This document shows positions 25,830 to 35,659 of a stretch of 64,000 nt of DNA, piece by piece. The position numbers and the translations under genes are program-made. Source of the DNA: Rhabdophis nuchalis. Taxonomy: Eukaryota > Chordata > Lepidosauria > Squamata > Natricidae. The notes beneath the pieces are model-generated. The model made no database searches, was not told where the DNA came from, and was given only the letters and a program-made list of their open reading frames with translations. Location of the stretch: assembly GCA_039707465.1 (NCBI GenBank), contig CM077643.1, positions 66,156,605 through 66,220,604 on the forward strand. The letters run 5' to 3'. Positions within the stretch are counted from its first letter, which is position 1, and each line of letters starts with the position of its first letter.

Positions 25830-27369
25830 CACCAAGTGAGTATCCACTGGGCCAGACCCTTCTTTTTATTCCCTGATTAAAGTATAAATCTTCAATATAG
25901 AAAGTATGATCAGGTGAGGAAATGTCTTTCTAAGGCAAGCAAATTTTATTTTTCTTTGGGAAAAATATCTACCTCAAAAAGAACATGGGTGATGTTTTCT
26001 GTAGCATACTATACAGTACTAAGAAACAGATATACTTTAACGGTCCAAGCAGATAAAATGTGAGAGGCAATTAATCCCAACCTATCAAAGGCAGCTTTTA
26101 TTTTACCCATTTAGATATGGGCAACATTTAGGATTCTCCTCCAAGATGAACAGTGGGACAGAGGTGTCTGCAGGGGAGGGTAAAAAAAGTGATATTAGTA
26201 GCTATGACCATGCAATTGAAGCCCCGTCTTCTCTTTTTAACTGCATCACACTTGCAATGCATGTCAAAAAGTGTAGGGCTTCACAACATGGTCACAGCTG
26301 CTATTTTGAATTCTCCGATTTTCCCACTGCAGGTAAAAATAAAGTGCACTTTCACAATACTATATACTAAGCCTCTGATATCTGGTACATTGGAAATCCC
26401 AACTGGCAAGATAATGCCATATAGCCCAACATTTACCAGATGAAATGGTTTGCGATGCGATGCCATTATAATCATAGGATGTCTGTTCTAGGTATTAAGG
26501 CATTCCTTTCTTGGCTGTCAATTAGCCTTCTTGCTATTTTTTTTTGTGGAAAGAAAAAAGTAGGGAAGCAATGAAAATACAGGATGATTATAACTAACGA
26601 TAACTTAGTTGCTCAAACCTTTCTCAGAAAAGTTCCATCAGCAAACTAAGACATTGCACAATAAAAACCTAATTTGGAAGTAAATTTGGCATCAAGAGAT
26701 GCCCTAGAGCTAAATCCCAAAATGGAGAGAGAGAAAACGGAAATTGTTGTAAGCAAACATCCCCAAATGCTATTGACTCCTAAAACCAAAGACTTTATTA
26801 TCCAGGAGAGTTGGCAAGTATAGCTTATGTGCAGCTTCCTTGGACTTAGCTATTCATCACAGGATACTTTAGGGAGTTACATTTCCTAGGATACAGACAT
26901 GGACAATGAGAAAACTGAACAGCCACAGAAAATGAGCTGACTGAACTTCTTAACATTTTGCACATGTGCAAATACTGACATGAGCTCTGAGGCAGATGGT
27001 TTGATAACTGTGGCCTGAATATTTGAGCAGTCTGCACAATGGCCATCTTAACGCAGCAGCACGAGAGGTCAACATGACAGGATAAATCATCAGTTGCAAA
27101 AGAGATGCCCTGATTTTTACTTCACTACTTATCTGTCAAGCTACTTTAGAACATTTGTTGCTCAGCACAGAGGCACATTATTCTTCTAGCCAGCTGGACT
27201 ATTAATAACTAAAGCATTAATTTTTTGGAGGTTCATCTCATAATAGGGGGGGGGGATTATTCTTTAAGTTCTTACATCTAAGACCATCGGTTATTGTGAA
27301 CAGGTAAAGATAAATGTGGTGCATTTTCAGAGATATTTCACTGTTCCTCCCCCTCAAGGAATTAAAATA
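25830..27369. other. non-coding stretch, nothing recognised
   Basis: No conserved coding frame, terminal repeat or tail motif is apparent. Confidence 0.5.
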
Positions 27370-27664
27370 CAGGTAGTCCTTGTTGTGTTGTTAAGTGAGA
27401 CATTTGTAAAATGAGTTTTGCCCCATTTTACGGCCATTCTTGCCTCAGTTGTTAAGTGAATCACTGCAGTTGATAGGTTAGTAACCCGTTATTACTTGAG
27501 CGTGCTTCCCCATTGACTTTGCTTGTTGGAAGATCGCAAAAGGGGTCACATGACTTTGGGACATAGCAACTGTCATAAATACGAGCCAGTTATCATCTGA
27601 ATTTTGATCACATGATCATGCAAAGGTCATAAGTGTGAAAAACAGTCATAAGTCACTTTTTTCA
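27370..27664 (+). mobile_element. TIR DNA transposon fragment (caggtagtcctt end)
   Basis: Begins TA-caggtagtccttg and continues with gttaagtgagacattt, gttaagtgaatcactgcag, cccattgactttgcttg and ttttgatcacatgatcatg. The same text occurs in the more complete copy at 48342-48722. The right end is cut off where the L2 tail begins. TA flanking and these termini suggest a Tc1/mariner-type (pogo/Tigger-like) family, by analogy only. Confidence 0.65.
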
Positions 27665-29980
27665 CTAATAATAAATAATAATAATAATTTTAAATTTATA
27701 TCCCGCTCTCTCTCCCCAAAGGGACTCGAGGCGGGGCACAGGCAATTAAAAATACAGATAAAACCACAGACAGAATACAAAATTAAAAATGAATTAAATT
27801 AGTCCTGCGCTAAAAACCCATAAACTAAACTAAAACTACCCCTAAAACCCCTAACCTTAGAAGAGACTACCCAAGGTCGGCCAGGCGAAAAAGATGTGTC
27901 TTTAATTTTAAACGGAAGGAGCGGAGGTCCGTAGTTGTCCTAATATCGGGGGCAAGGTCGTTCCAGAGGGCTGGGCCCGCCACAGAGAAGGCCCTTCCCC
28001 TGGGCGTCGCCCGCTGACAAAGTCTAGTGGACGGCACCCGGAGAAGTCCCTCTCTGTGGGAGCGAATCGGCCGTGAGGATGTATGGGGCAGGATCCGATC
28101 CCGCAGATAGCTAGGTCCCGAGCCATGGAGCGCTTTGAAGATGATGACTAACACCTTGAAGTGCACCCGAAAGACGACAGGTAGCCAGTGCAGCTCGCGC
28201 AAGAGCGGTGTTACGTGGGTAAACCTAGAGGTTCCCATTATTGCTCGCGCGGCTGCGTTCTGGACCAACTGAAGCCTCCGGGTGCACCTCAGGGGGAGTC
28301 CCATGTAGAGAGAGTTACAATAGTCCAGTCGGGATGTCACGAGAGCATGAGTGACTGTGCAAAGGGCGTCCCGATCCAATAGGGGGCTCAACTGGCGTAG
28401 CAGGCGAACCTGGTAAAACGCCCTCCTGGCCACGGCTGTCACTTGATCTTCCATGGACAGCCGGGTATCCAGGAGGACACCCAAGTTGCGCGCCCCATCC
28501 ACAGGGGCAAGATGTTCGCCCCCTATGGCCAGAGATGGCATCAACTGGTTGAATCGGGCAGCCGGAAACCACAGCCACTCGGTCTTGGTCGGGTTGAGCC
28601 TGAGTCCGTTACTTCCCATCCAGATCCGCACGGCTTCCAGGCACTGGCACATCACCGCTACGGCATCGTTGGGGTGGTTTGGGGTAGATATATACAGCTG
28701 AGTATCATCAGCGTAGAGATGATACTCTACCCCAAAACCATGGATGATCTCGCCCAGCGGCTTCATATATGTGTTGAACAGGAGAGGCGAGAGGACCGAC
28801 CCCTGAGGCACCCCACATGTGAGGGGTCTCGAGGTCGACCTGTGCTCTCCCGTCAACACAAATTGCGATCGGCCAGAGAGGTAGGAGGAGAACCACCGTA
28901 AAACGGTGCCTCCCACCCCCAACCCCCCCAGCCGATGCAATAAGATACCATGGTCGATGGTATCGAAAGCCGCCGAGAGGTCTAATAGAATCAGGATGGA
29001 GGAACAGCCCCCATCTCTGGCCCTCCAGAGATCATCCACCAACGCGACCAATGCCGTCTCGGTGCTATGCCCGGGCCGAAAGCCGGACTGGCGCGGGTCT
29101 AGATAATCAACTTCCTCCAGGTGACGGGGAAACTGTTGTGCCACCACACTCTCAACAACCTTCGCCAAAAAGGGAAGGTTGGAGACAGGACGATAGTTAG
29201 ATAATAAAGCTGGATCCAAAGAGGGCTTCTTGAGGAGGGGTCTCACCATGGCCTCTTTTAGGGAAGCAGGCAAGGAACCCTCACTCAAGGATGCGTTGAC
29301 AACCTCTTGGAGCCAGCCTCGTGTCACCTCCCAGGATGCCAGTACAAGCCAGGAGGGACACGGGTCCAGTAAACATGTGGTGGCTCGCAGTTGCCCACGA
29401 AGCCTGTCCATATCATCGGAAGTAACGGAGTCAAACTCCTCCCAAACAAGATCCGCCTCGTGGCATTCCACTGGGCCATTAATGGGGGCTAGCTCGTTCT
29501 GTATCTGAGCGATTTTCTCCTGCAGATAAGACACAAATTCCTCTGCTCTGCCCTGTAAGGGGGCTTCCCGCACCCTCTGTTGAAGGAGGGAGCGGGTCAC
29601 CCTAAACAGGGCGGCAGGGCGGTTATCTGCGGATGCTATGAGAGTGGCACAATGGTGGTGTTTGGCCACTCTCAGCGCCACAATGTAAGTCCGTAAATGG
29701 GCTCTTACCTGTGTCCGGTCAGATTCAGATCGGCTAGACCTCCATCTTCTCTCTAGGCGTCTCTTGTGGCGTTTCATCACCCTCAGCTCCTCGGTAAACC
29801 AAGGAGCCAGGGTGGCTCGGCGCCGCAAGAGAGGCCGCAAGGGCGCAACCCGATCCAAGGTTCCCGTGGTCGCAGTATTCCATGCGGCCACGAGGTCCTC
29901 CATCGGGGCGCGGGTCAGGGGCACAGGAAGTGGCCCAAGCGCCGCCTGGAACCCATCAGGGTCCATCAAGCGCCTGGGGC
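27665..29980 (-). mobile_element. L2-type LINE (copy 3), 5'-truncated
   Basis: The minus-strand tail is a run of TAA/TTA units at 27665-27695, and the 3' UTR contains gactcgaggcggggcacagg. Coding sequence runs to 29980, where similarity to copies 1 and 2 stops abruptly after cgcctggggc. This is the usual truncation left by incomplete reverse transcription. It landed in the DNA transposon fragment at 27370-27664. Confidence 0.85.
27867..29969 (-). CDS. truncated LINE ORF2: reverse transcriptase, 700 aa open frame
   Basis: The frame lacks the endonuclease because the element is 5'-truncated. It retains a linker (FTEELRVMKRHKRRLERRW) and the complete reverse transcriptase: NYRPVSNLPF, DLSAAFDTIDH, GVPQGSVLSPLLF and YADDTQLY. 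The C-terminal FSVAGPALWNDLAP leads to an LFRLADLG end. No stop or frameshift interrupts 700 codons, suggesting a recent insertion. It is dead as an autonomous element. The start Met is simply the first one after the truncation point. Confidence 0.85.
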   Translation of the reverse strand: MMDPDGFQAALGPLPVPLTRAPMEDLVAAWNTATTGTLDRVAPLRPLLRRRATLAPWFTEELRVMKRHKRRLERRWRSSRSESDRTQVRAHLRTYIVALRVAKHHHCATLIASADNRPAALFRVTRSLLQQRVREAPLQGRAEEFVSYLQEKIAQIQNELAPINGPVECHEADLVWEEFDSVTSDDMDRLRGQLRATTCLLDPCPSWLVLASWEVTRGWLQEVVNASLSEGSLPASLKEAMVRPLLKKPSLDPALLSNYRPVSNLPFLAKVVESVVAQQFPRHLEEVDYLDPRQSGFRPGHSTETALVALVDDLWRARDGGCSSILILLDLSAAFDTIDHGILLHRLGGLGVGGTVLRWFSSYLSGRSQFVLTGEHRSTSRPLTCGVPQGSVLSPLLFNTYMKPLGEIIHGFGVEYHLYADDTQLYISTPNHPNDAVAVMCQCLEAVRIWMGSNGLRLNPTKTEWLWFPAARFNQLMPSLAIGGEHLAPVDGARNLGVLLDTRLSMEDQVTAVARRAFYQVRLLRQLSPLLDRDALCTVTHALVTSRLDYCNSLYMGLPLRCTRRLQLVQNAAARAIMGTSRFTHVTPLLRELHWLPVVFRVHFKVLVIIFKALHGSGPSYLRDRILPHTSSRPIRSHREGLLRVPSTRLCQRATPRGRAFSVAGPALWNDLAPDIRTTTDLRSFRLKLKTHLFRLADLG

Positions 29981-29988
29981 TTGTAGTG

Positions 29989-30237
29989 CAGGGGTCTCCA
30001 ACCTTTGCAACTTTAATATTTAATCTTTATTGTATTTCTATACCGCCCTCTCTCCCAGATGGGACTCAGGGCAGTGCACAGGAACAATAAAATAAAAATA
30101 TAAAAATATATAGACAATCAAGTAGTTAAAACTGAATTAAATAAAATTTGGACTTTAAGTCTGAAGGACTTCAACTCCCAGACTTCTCCAGCCAGCAAAG
30201 CTTTAAGACTTAAAGTTGCAAAGGTTGGAGACCCCTG
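29989..30237. mobile_element. palindromic hAT element, perfect 8-bp duplication, hosting an L2 tail
   Basis: Ends CAGGGGTCTCCAACC and GGTTGGAGACCCCTG. The direct repeat ttgtagtg is at 29981-29988 and 30238-30245. The body is an inverted repeat (aggacttcaactcccag, ccagccagcaaag). It is interrupted by an L2 3' fragment at 30017-30151. Relatives lie at 31209, 50582 and 61003. Confidence 0.9.
30017..30151 (-). mobile_element. L2-type 3' end fragment nested in hAT
   Basis: Contains the family 3' UTR motif (gggactcagggcagtgcac) and an AT-rich tail on minus. The 7-bp direct repeat actttaa at 30010-30016 and 30152-30158 marks its insertion into the hAT element. It is only about 135 bp, a severe 5' truncation. 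Confidence 0.8.
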
Positions 30238-30424
30238 TTGTAGTGGATGTTGTAGGTGTGAACTCTAAAGTGGCTATATTGCCATTCAGGCTCAAGAACT
30301 TCCAAGCACTTGCACCCTCTCCTCAATGGTTGAATTCTGGTTAAAATATCTTTGAACTTAAATAGGTCAGGGTTTGTTTTTTTCTGCTAAGGAAAAAAAA
30401 GCAGCAGCGCCTGAAGATCACTTT

Positions 30425-31120
30425 GAAACCTGGACCTAATGAGTTGAGGCGCGCCTTCTCCTGCTTGACGCGAGGAGGCGCTTCGCTTTCTGTAATTCCA
30501 CGCGAAGCTGGCGAGCCGGCAGCCGGTTTTGCTTGAGCGGCCCTTTTGGCCGATCCTGAGGATTCTGACGCCTCAGAGCCACCGACTTTCGCGCGCCCTT
30601 TTCAGAGGAAGGCTGCTTGCCGCGTTTCGGTGGCAAATTCCATCGGATTCGCACCAGCATTGAGGGCAGAACTCCGTCGGTTCCAGCTCCTCAGGCTGCC
30701 TGCTTCGCGCCTTTGAAATAGTACAGCGGCGCCCTCCAGTGGCCAAGTGCGGTTACCGCACCACGCCGCCTTTCCCGGATAGGAAAATCCCGGCGTCTCT
30801 TCGCGGATGCCCCTAAAACGCTCCTTTCCTCCAGGGCGGCTCTTCGGGGTTCGCCAAGACTAAAGGCCGGCCTAAGGCCGCCTCTGCGGTAAACTGGAAC
30901 AAAAAAAAACCCTGAATGGATGAGTAGTACCTGCCTCGTTCGCATTCCAGATTTGCACGCGAGCCCTTTCACAAAAGCCCAAAGCGGAGCGCCCCTCGGC
31001 TTGACCTTATCTTCTCTCCTCCACAGGTCGCCACAGAGGTTTGAGGGGGGGGGGGGTTGCTCTCATTGCGGCGGGCGAGTCTCCCTGGGACAAGAAGAAA
31101 AGGGAAAGAAGTGGGGGTAA
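30425..31120. promoter_or_regulatory. CpG-rich island, candidate promoter or first exon
   Basis: This block is GC- and CpG-dense in an AT-rich neighbourhood and does not match any element family seen elsewhere in the window. It contains a CTCF-like site (30729-30742). On minus, 30436-30660 is an open frame of 74 codons, very rich in Arg, Lys and Gln, whose ATG follows ctcA in ccctcaATGc. On plus there is a good acceptor (pyrimidine tract ending ccacag at 31026) and a donor-like GTAAGA at 31117. I recognise no protein. An unmethylated promoter, an unassigned first exon, or an unknown GC-rich repeat are the alternatives. Confidence 0.5.
30729..30742 (-). promoter_or_regulatory. CTCF-like binding site match
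   Basis: gcgccctccagtgg matches the reverse complement of the vertebrate CTCF core (CCASYAGRKGGCRS) at 13 of 14 positions by eye. It lies inside the CpG-rich block. Occupancy is unknown. Confidence 0.45.
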
Positions 31121-31208
31121 GATGGGAAGATTGGGTTCGTAGGACAAAAAGGCGTCAGAAAGGCTGAGAAGGGACCGGGATGATGGCTCTATAGGTCAGG
31201 GGTTAGAG

Positions 31209-31343
31209 CAGGGGTCCTCAACCTTTGCAACTTTAAGTCTGAAGGACTTCAGCTCCCAGACTTCTCCAGCCAGCAAAGCTGGCTGGAGAATTCTGGGAGC
31301 TGAAGTCCTTCAGATTTAAAGTTGCAAAGGTTGAGGACCCCTG
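31209..31343. mobile_element. palindromic hAT element
   Basis: Ends CAGGGGTCCTCAACC and GGTTGAGGACCCCTG. Almost the whole 135 bp is one inverted repeat around ccagcaaagctggctgg. The flanks do not show a clear 8-bp duplication; instead the inverted repeat seems to extend outward (tagag and ctcta). Confidence 0.8.
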
Positions 31344-31734
31344 CTCTACAACTGCATTCACTGTAAAATAAGAATGGAGGAGTAACACACTGGGTGACTT
31401 GATAGCTACCTTTGCACGGCCAGATCCTGAAGGGAGACTCCCACTTACATTAGAAGGGTGGTATAAAAAGGTTGGATTTACGTGATAAGAGAGGCATACA
31501 GTTAGACAACATGGGGCTATTTCTTTCATGATATGAGAATTTTGGAATAATAATTGTAATAATGGCAGTAATAGCAGCTACCATTGACTTCCTATAAGAG
31601 AAGAGGGCCATAATCGTCACATCTTATTGTGGACATTTCTGCAAGGAGAGATGCAGAACTAGATATGCCCACTTTTATTGTGAACTAGCTATACCCGGCA
31701 ACGCGTTGCTGTGGCCCAGTTTGGTTAAATGGCC

Positions 31735-32205
31735 AACCAATACCTACCTACCTGCCATATTTCTCCCTCTCTATTTCTCCCTCTATCTACCTGCCTACTG
31801 TATTTCTTCCTTTTTCCCTCTACCCACCTACCTATTGTATTTCTCCCTCTCTATTCATCCACCTGCCTACCTACCTACCTACCTACTGTATTTCTCCCTC
31901 TCTATTCATCCACCTGCCTACCTACCTACCTACTTTCTGTATTTCTTCCTTTTTCCACCTATCTACCTACCTACCAACCTACTGTATTTCTTCCTCTCTA
32001 TCTATCCCCCTATCTACCTACCTACCTACCTGCCTACATACATACATACATACTGTGCTTCTTCCTATCTATCTATCCCCCTACCTACCAACCTACCTAC
32101 CGTATTTCTCCATATCTATCCCTCTATCTACGTACCTACCTACCTACCTACTGTATTTCTCCCTATCTATATATTCCCCTATCTACCTACCTACTATAAT
32201 ACAAT
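31735..32205. repeat. complex CTAC/TGTATTTCTCC minisatellite
   Basis: Runs of CTAC alternate with tgtatttctccctctctat and related spacers, giving units of roughly 40-70 bp. Open frames rich in Tyr, Leu, Pro, Thr and Ser across it are artefacts of the repeat. The same unit recurs at 34257-34530 and, reverse-complemented, at 55062-55672. Confidence 0.85.
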
Positions 32206-32495
32206 AATAAAATAGCAGAGTTGGAAGGGACCTTGGAGGTCATTTAGTCCAACTCGCTGCCTAGGCAGGAAGCCCTATACCATTTCAGACAAATGGCTAT
32301 CCAACATCTTCTTGAAGACCTGCAGTGTTGGGGCATTCCCAACTTCTGGAGGCAAGCTGTTCCACTGGTTAATTCTAACTGTCAGGAAATTTCTCCTAAG
32401 TTGCTTCTCTCCTTGATTAGTTTCCACCCATTGCTTCTTGTTCTGCCCTCAGGTGCTTTGGATAATAGTTGACTCCCTCTTCTTTGTGGCAGCCC
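32203..32495 (-). mobile_element. CR1 3' end, first of a tandem pair
   Basis: Minus-strand CR1 C-terminal and 3' UTR sequence (gcagagttggaagggacc; cctaggcaggaagccc). It is nearly the same as 32524-32830 and is preceded by the same cccctatctacctacc text, indicating a duplicated unit of about 331 bp. Confidence 0.75.
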
Positions 32496-32523
32496 TCTCT
32501 CTCTATTCCCCTATCTACCTACC

Positions 32524-32830
32524 TACTGTAATACAATAATACAATAGCAGAGTTGGAAGGGACCTTGGAGGTCATCTAGTCCAACTCCCTGCCTAGGCAG
32601 GAAGCCCTATACCATTTCAGACAAATGGCTATCCAACATCTTCTTGAAGACTTGCAATGTTGGGGCATTCACAACTTCTGGAGGCAAGCTGTTCCACTGG
32701 TTAATTGTTCTAACTGTCAGGAAATTTCTCCTCAGTTCTAAGTTGCTTCTCTCCTTGATGAGTTTCCACCCATTGCTTCTTGTTCTGTCCTCAGGTGCTT
32801 TGGAGAATAGTTTGACTCCAGTGCCTTTTT
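32524..32830 (-). mobile_element. CR1 3' end, second of a tandem pair
   Basis: On minus it encodes the CR1 C-terminus (NGWKLIKERSNLELRRNFL, LWNSLPP-like text, LDSHLSEMV) followed by 3' UTR and a TATTG-rich tail. The same block occurs on plus at 46150-46440. It is 5'-truncated inside ORF2 and cannot be mobile alone. Confidence 0.8.
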
Positions 32831-33084
32831 GGCCCTTTGAGGCCTCCGTAGGTAATGACTGTTGGTGGGAGGAGTTACAGGGAGGTGAACACGGTTTCAG
32901 TTGGTACATTTTACATGTATGTACCTTGCACATGATACATGTATGCTAGGCACAAAATGAGTTGGTATTCTATTATCAGAAGTCCTTGTCAACATTGTGT
33001 GAAAGTTTGGTGTAAATCGGTCCAGTAGTTTTTGAGATTAGTGGATTCGTACAAACTATTTTACATTTTTATTTATATAGATTG

Positions 33085-34150
33085 ATGGTAGTGTTTCCCA
33101 CAATTGAAGTCAACGCACCTTAATGTGGCTCAGATTGTACTGTTTTATGAGTACAAATTGCCAAGTCAACAAGAATAATACATAATAATTGGGTATAATA
33201 TTACTTAGGTTCACTGACTCTGATGCCAAGTGATTGATGGATTATATGCCACCAACTAATTGTTGACTATTAGCTACCACATAAACAGATTTTCTCCATT
33301 CTGATTTGCCTTAGTCTAGTCTTTCAGGTCTTCCAACAGTCCACATATTACCACTCTCAAGACTCCTGGTGAGTGTATATTAAGACATGCTTATTGCCTT
33401 GATCCTTACTACTAAATGGCAGCTTTTCTTGAGATATTGTAGAAATTTCTATGAGCTTGACGATCAGTTTTCTCCAGTCCTTCTCTCTATTTCTTCTTCC
33501 TTTTACCTTACCAAATCCAGTTGTTTTTCCTGTCCCTCGTGTGCTCACATCCTTTCTCTTAAGACGTGCCTGTGTTTTACTAGAGACTCATCTCATGTCA
33601 AAGGCATGAATATTGATTGTCACAATGTTTGAATTTTCTACCTATTCCATCACCTTAAATGTGCTTAGGAGGCAACTTTGGACCTAAATTATAAAGTAAT
33701 TACACTGCAAGCTTTTTGGATTTGAAAGCCACATGTTTCCCCCAACGGATTTATTGTGTTTGACAGAAAAATTGAAGAGCGCTATTATATGCACTCAGTA
33801 AAGCATTTTTGTTCTCCGTTAAAACCATAGCTGGGTTGACATATTTTAATAAGCCAAAAACTGTGATTTACAAATCATGCTAAATCAAAACTACTCCAAT
33901 CATTGGTTGGCTTAATGCAATACAAAAACTCAGCCGAAATCAGTTAACTTTTGGGTCTTTGTGGTGCCATGGTGATAATGTGCCTGGAACCAACTAATTC
34001 CATTTTCTACTACAATTTATTATTTTAACTAAATGATATGAATGATATGCTAACATTTTGCAAAGTAATGCACTGTGTTTTTCCACAAATATTTTCAACC
34101 AACTAAATAAACTTTCAGTTGATGGCTTTAGTATGTATCTCTTTATTCTA
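33085..34150. other. non-coding stretch between two Helitron-like elements
   Basis: AT-rich sequence with no recognised repeat or conserved frame. Confidence 0.5.
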
Positions 34151-34256
34151 ATACTAGCTATACCTGGCCACGCGTTGCTGTGGCCCAGTCTGGTTAAATG
34201 GCCAACCAATCTGTGTGTAGATGTATACCTGCACACACAACCACCATATAACCCCC

Positions 34257-34530
34257 AATCTACCTACCTACTGTATTTCTCCCTCTCTCTCTCTATCCCT
34301 CTACCTACCTCTCTACTGTATTTTCCCTCCCTCTCTCTATCCCTCCACCTCCCTACCTACTTACCTACCTACCTACTGTATTTCTCCCTCTCTGTCTATC
34401 CCTCTACCTACTTACCTACCTACCTACCTACTGTATTTTCCCTCTCTCTCTCTTTATCCCTCTACCTACCTACCTATCTACTGTATTTTTCTCTCTCTCT
34501 CTCTATCCCTCTATCTACCTACCTACCATA
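34257..34530. repeat. complex CTAC/TGTATTT minisatellite in Helitron-like element 2
   Basis: Units combine CTAC runs, tgtatttctccctctctc and tatccctctac. It is the same family as 31735-32205 but with a different unit count and spacer variants, so the array has expanded or contracted independently. Confidence 0.85.
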
Positions 34531-34534
34531 CAGC

Positions 34535-34690
34535 CTCCTGGGACCAAAAACGGGCCACCTGGGAGTGTGCCACCCCCCATGCCTAGTTTTGGGCCTAGTA
34601 GGCCTCCATAGAGCCTCCTGGGACCAAAAATGGGCCACATGGGAGTGTGCCACCCCCTGCATCTTGTTTTGGGCCTAGTAGGCCTCTATG
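34535..34690. repeat. two tandem units of about 78 bp
   Basis: Each unit contains gcctcctgggaccaaaaa, gggccac, tgggagtgtgccacccc and gttttgggcctagtaggcc. A related phrase, gcctcctgggacccaaaa, occurs inside a hAT element at 60013-60030. Confidence 0.75.
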
Positions 34691-35527
34691 CAGTGTGGGA
34701 ACGTTGAAGGCTTATTCGGTTGCTAAGGAAACGACCATTGGAATTGTGAGGGGCTTGTGCATGAGGCATCATAAGAAGCAGCTGGGTGGGAGGAGCTACA
34801 GGGAGGTGAAAACCTGAGAAGTACGTACCTTTTACATTTGTGCTGTTTGCACATGGCACACGTGTGCCAGCCACACAAACTACGTATGATTGCTTTGGAA
34901 GTTCTTGGGAACATTGTGTGAAAATTTAATGCCGGTCGATGCAGTACTTTCTGAGATTAGCGGCTTTGCACAAACTATTTTACATTTTTATTTATATAGA
35001 TGTCAAATGTAAGTTGTAACAGAATTAAAAGTTTGCAGCCCTCACCCATAGGTTCAAGAGCAGCTGTATTTCTACACCTCCTGTCTTATTTTATAGTAAT
35101 GCTGAGTAACCTACATACATTTTGGATATCCTAATCTTTGCCAATATTAGATTGAGACTGTAGATGGTGCAACAGAGTTAGTTTTTTAAAAAAGTTATTC
35201 AGTAGAATACAGGTTGACACTCAAAATATCTCGGTGGTAGAAAACATCAAAAAGAAAAAAAAGCAATACAGTGAATTAAATATTCTGCAAAGTATTTTAA
35301 ATTAATGATATGCTAAATATATGTCAGAAAAAATATGGATGATTACATTTCTCTCTCCGGGCTAAACATTCTAATATCTTCATTGTGGAAAAATCCTGGG
35401 AAATCTCTTTCTTTTATTTCTCTCCAAAATTAATCAGTCACTCAAGATTTCATTTCCACTACAGATTCGGTTACTTGTGAAGATTTTTTTCTTAATTTGG
35501 AAGACAGTGTATTTGCATCCCTTATAG

Positions 35528-35659
35528 CAGGGGTGTCAGACTCGCAGCCTGTGGACTGGATGCATCATGCATTGGCCATGCCCACTCCCAGTTAAGCGAA
35601 GGGGGGGGGAGTTACGATGCATCACATGACGACATGTCGTCGCAAGTTTGACATCCCTG
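35528..35659. mobile_element. short hAT element
   Basis: Left CAGGGGTGTCAGACTC, right AGTTTGACATCCCTG, an inverted pair. Flanks ccttatag and ctttatag match at 7 of 8. It is 132 bp and non-coding. Confidence 0.8.

Larger units (their letters stand above)
31685..33081 (-). mobile_element. non-autonomous Helitron-like element 1
   Basis: On minus it starts TCTATATAAATAAAAATG (33081 downward) and ends in CTAG (31688-31685), preceded by the hairpin CAACGCGTTG about ten bases inside. It sits between A and T with no target duplication. TC start, CTRR end, 3' hairpin and A/T insertion are Helitron hallmarks. It carries a complex minisatellite and two CR1 ends and has no Rep/helicase coding. Element 2 at 34154-35000 shares both ends. 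Confidence 0.75.
34154..35000 (-). mobile_element. non-autonomous Helitron-like element 2
   Basis: Same ends as element 1: minus-strand start TCTATATAAATAAAAATG at 35000 downward, and a CTAG end at 34157-34154 with CAACGCGTGG-type hairpin sequence. It lies between A and T. The interior holds the minisatellite (34257-34530) and two tandem units of about 78 bp (34535-34690). The minus-strand-proximal arm, such as gtgggaggagctacaggg, aligns with element 1. Confidence 0.75.

Noticed and set aside
25374..25847. 157-codon minus frame, Gly/Pro-rich
   Set aside because: Lies across the GC-rich hAT element and its CR1 flank; several competing frames of similar length exist there.
31735..32205. CRISPR-like array
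   Set aside because: Repeats are short tetranucleotide runs with related spacers, and the DNA is clearly vertebrate.
31706..32215. Long Tyr/Leu/Pro-rich open frames
   Set aside because: They follow the CTAC minisatellite in every frame of the strand and have no codon bias or domain; repeat artefacts.
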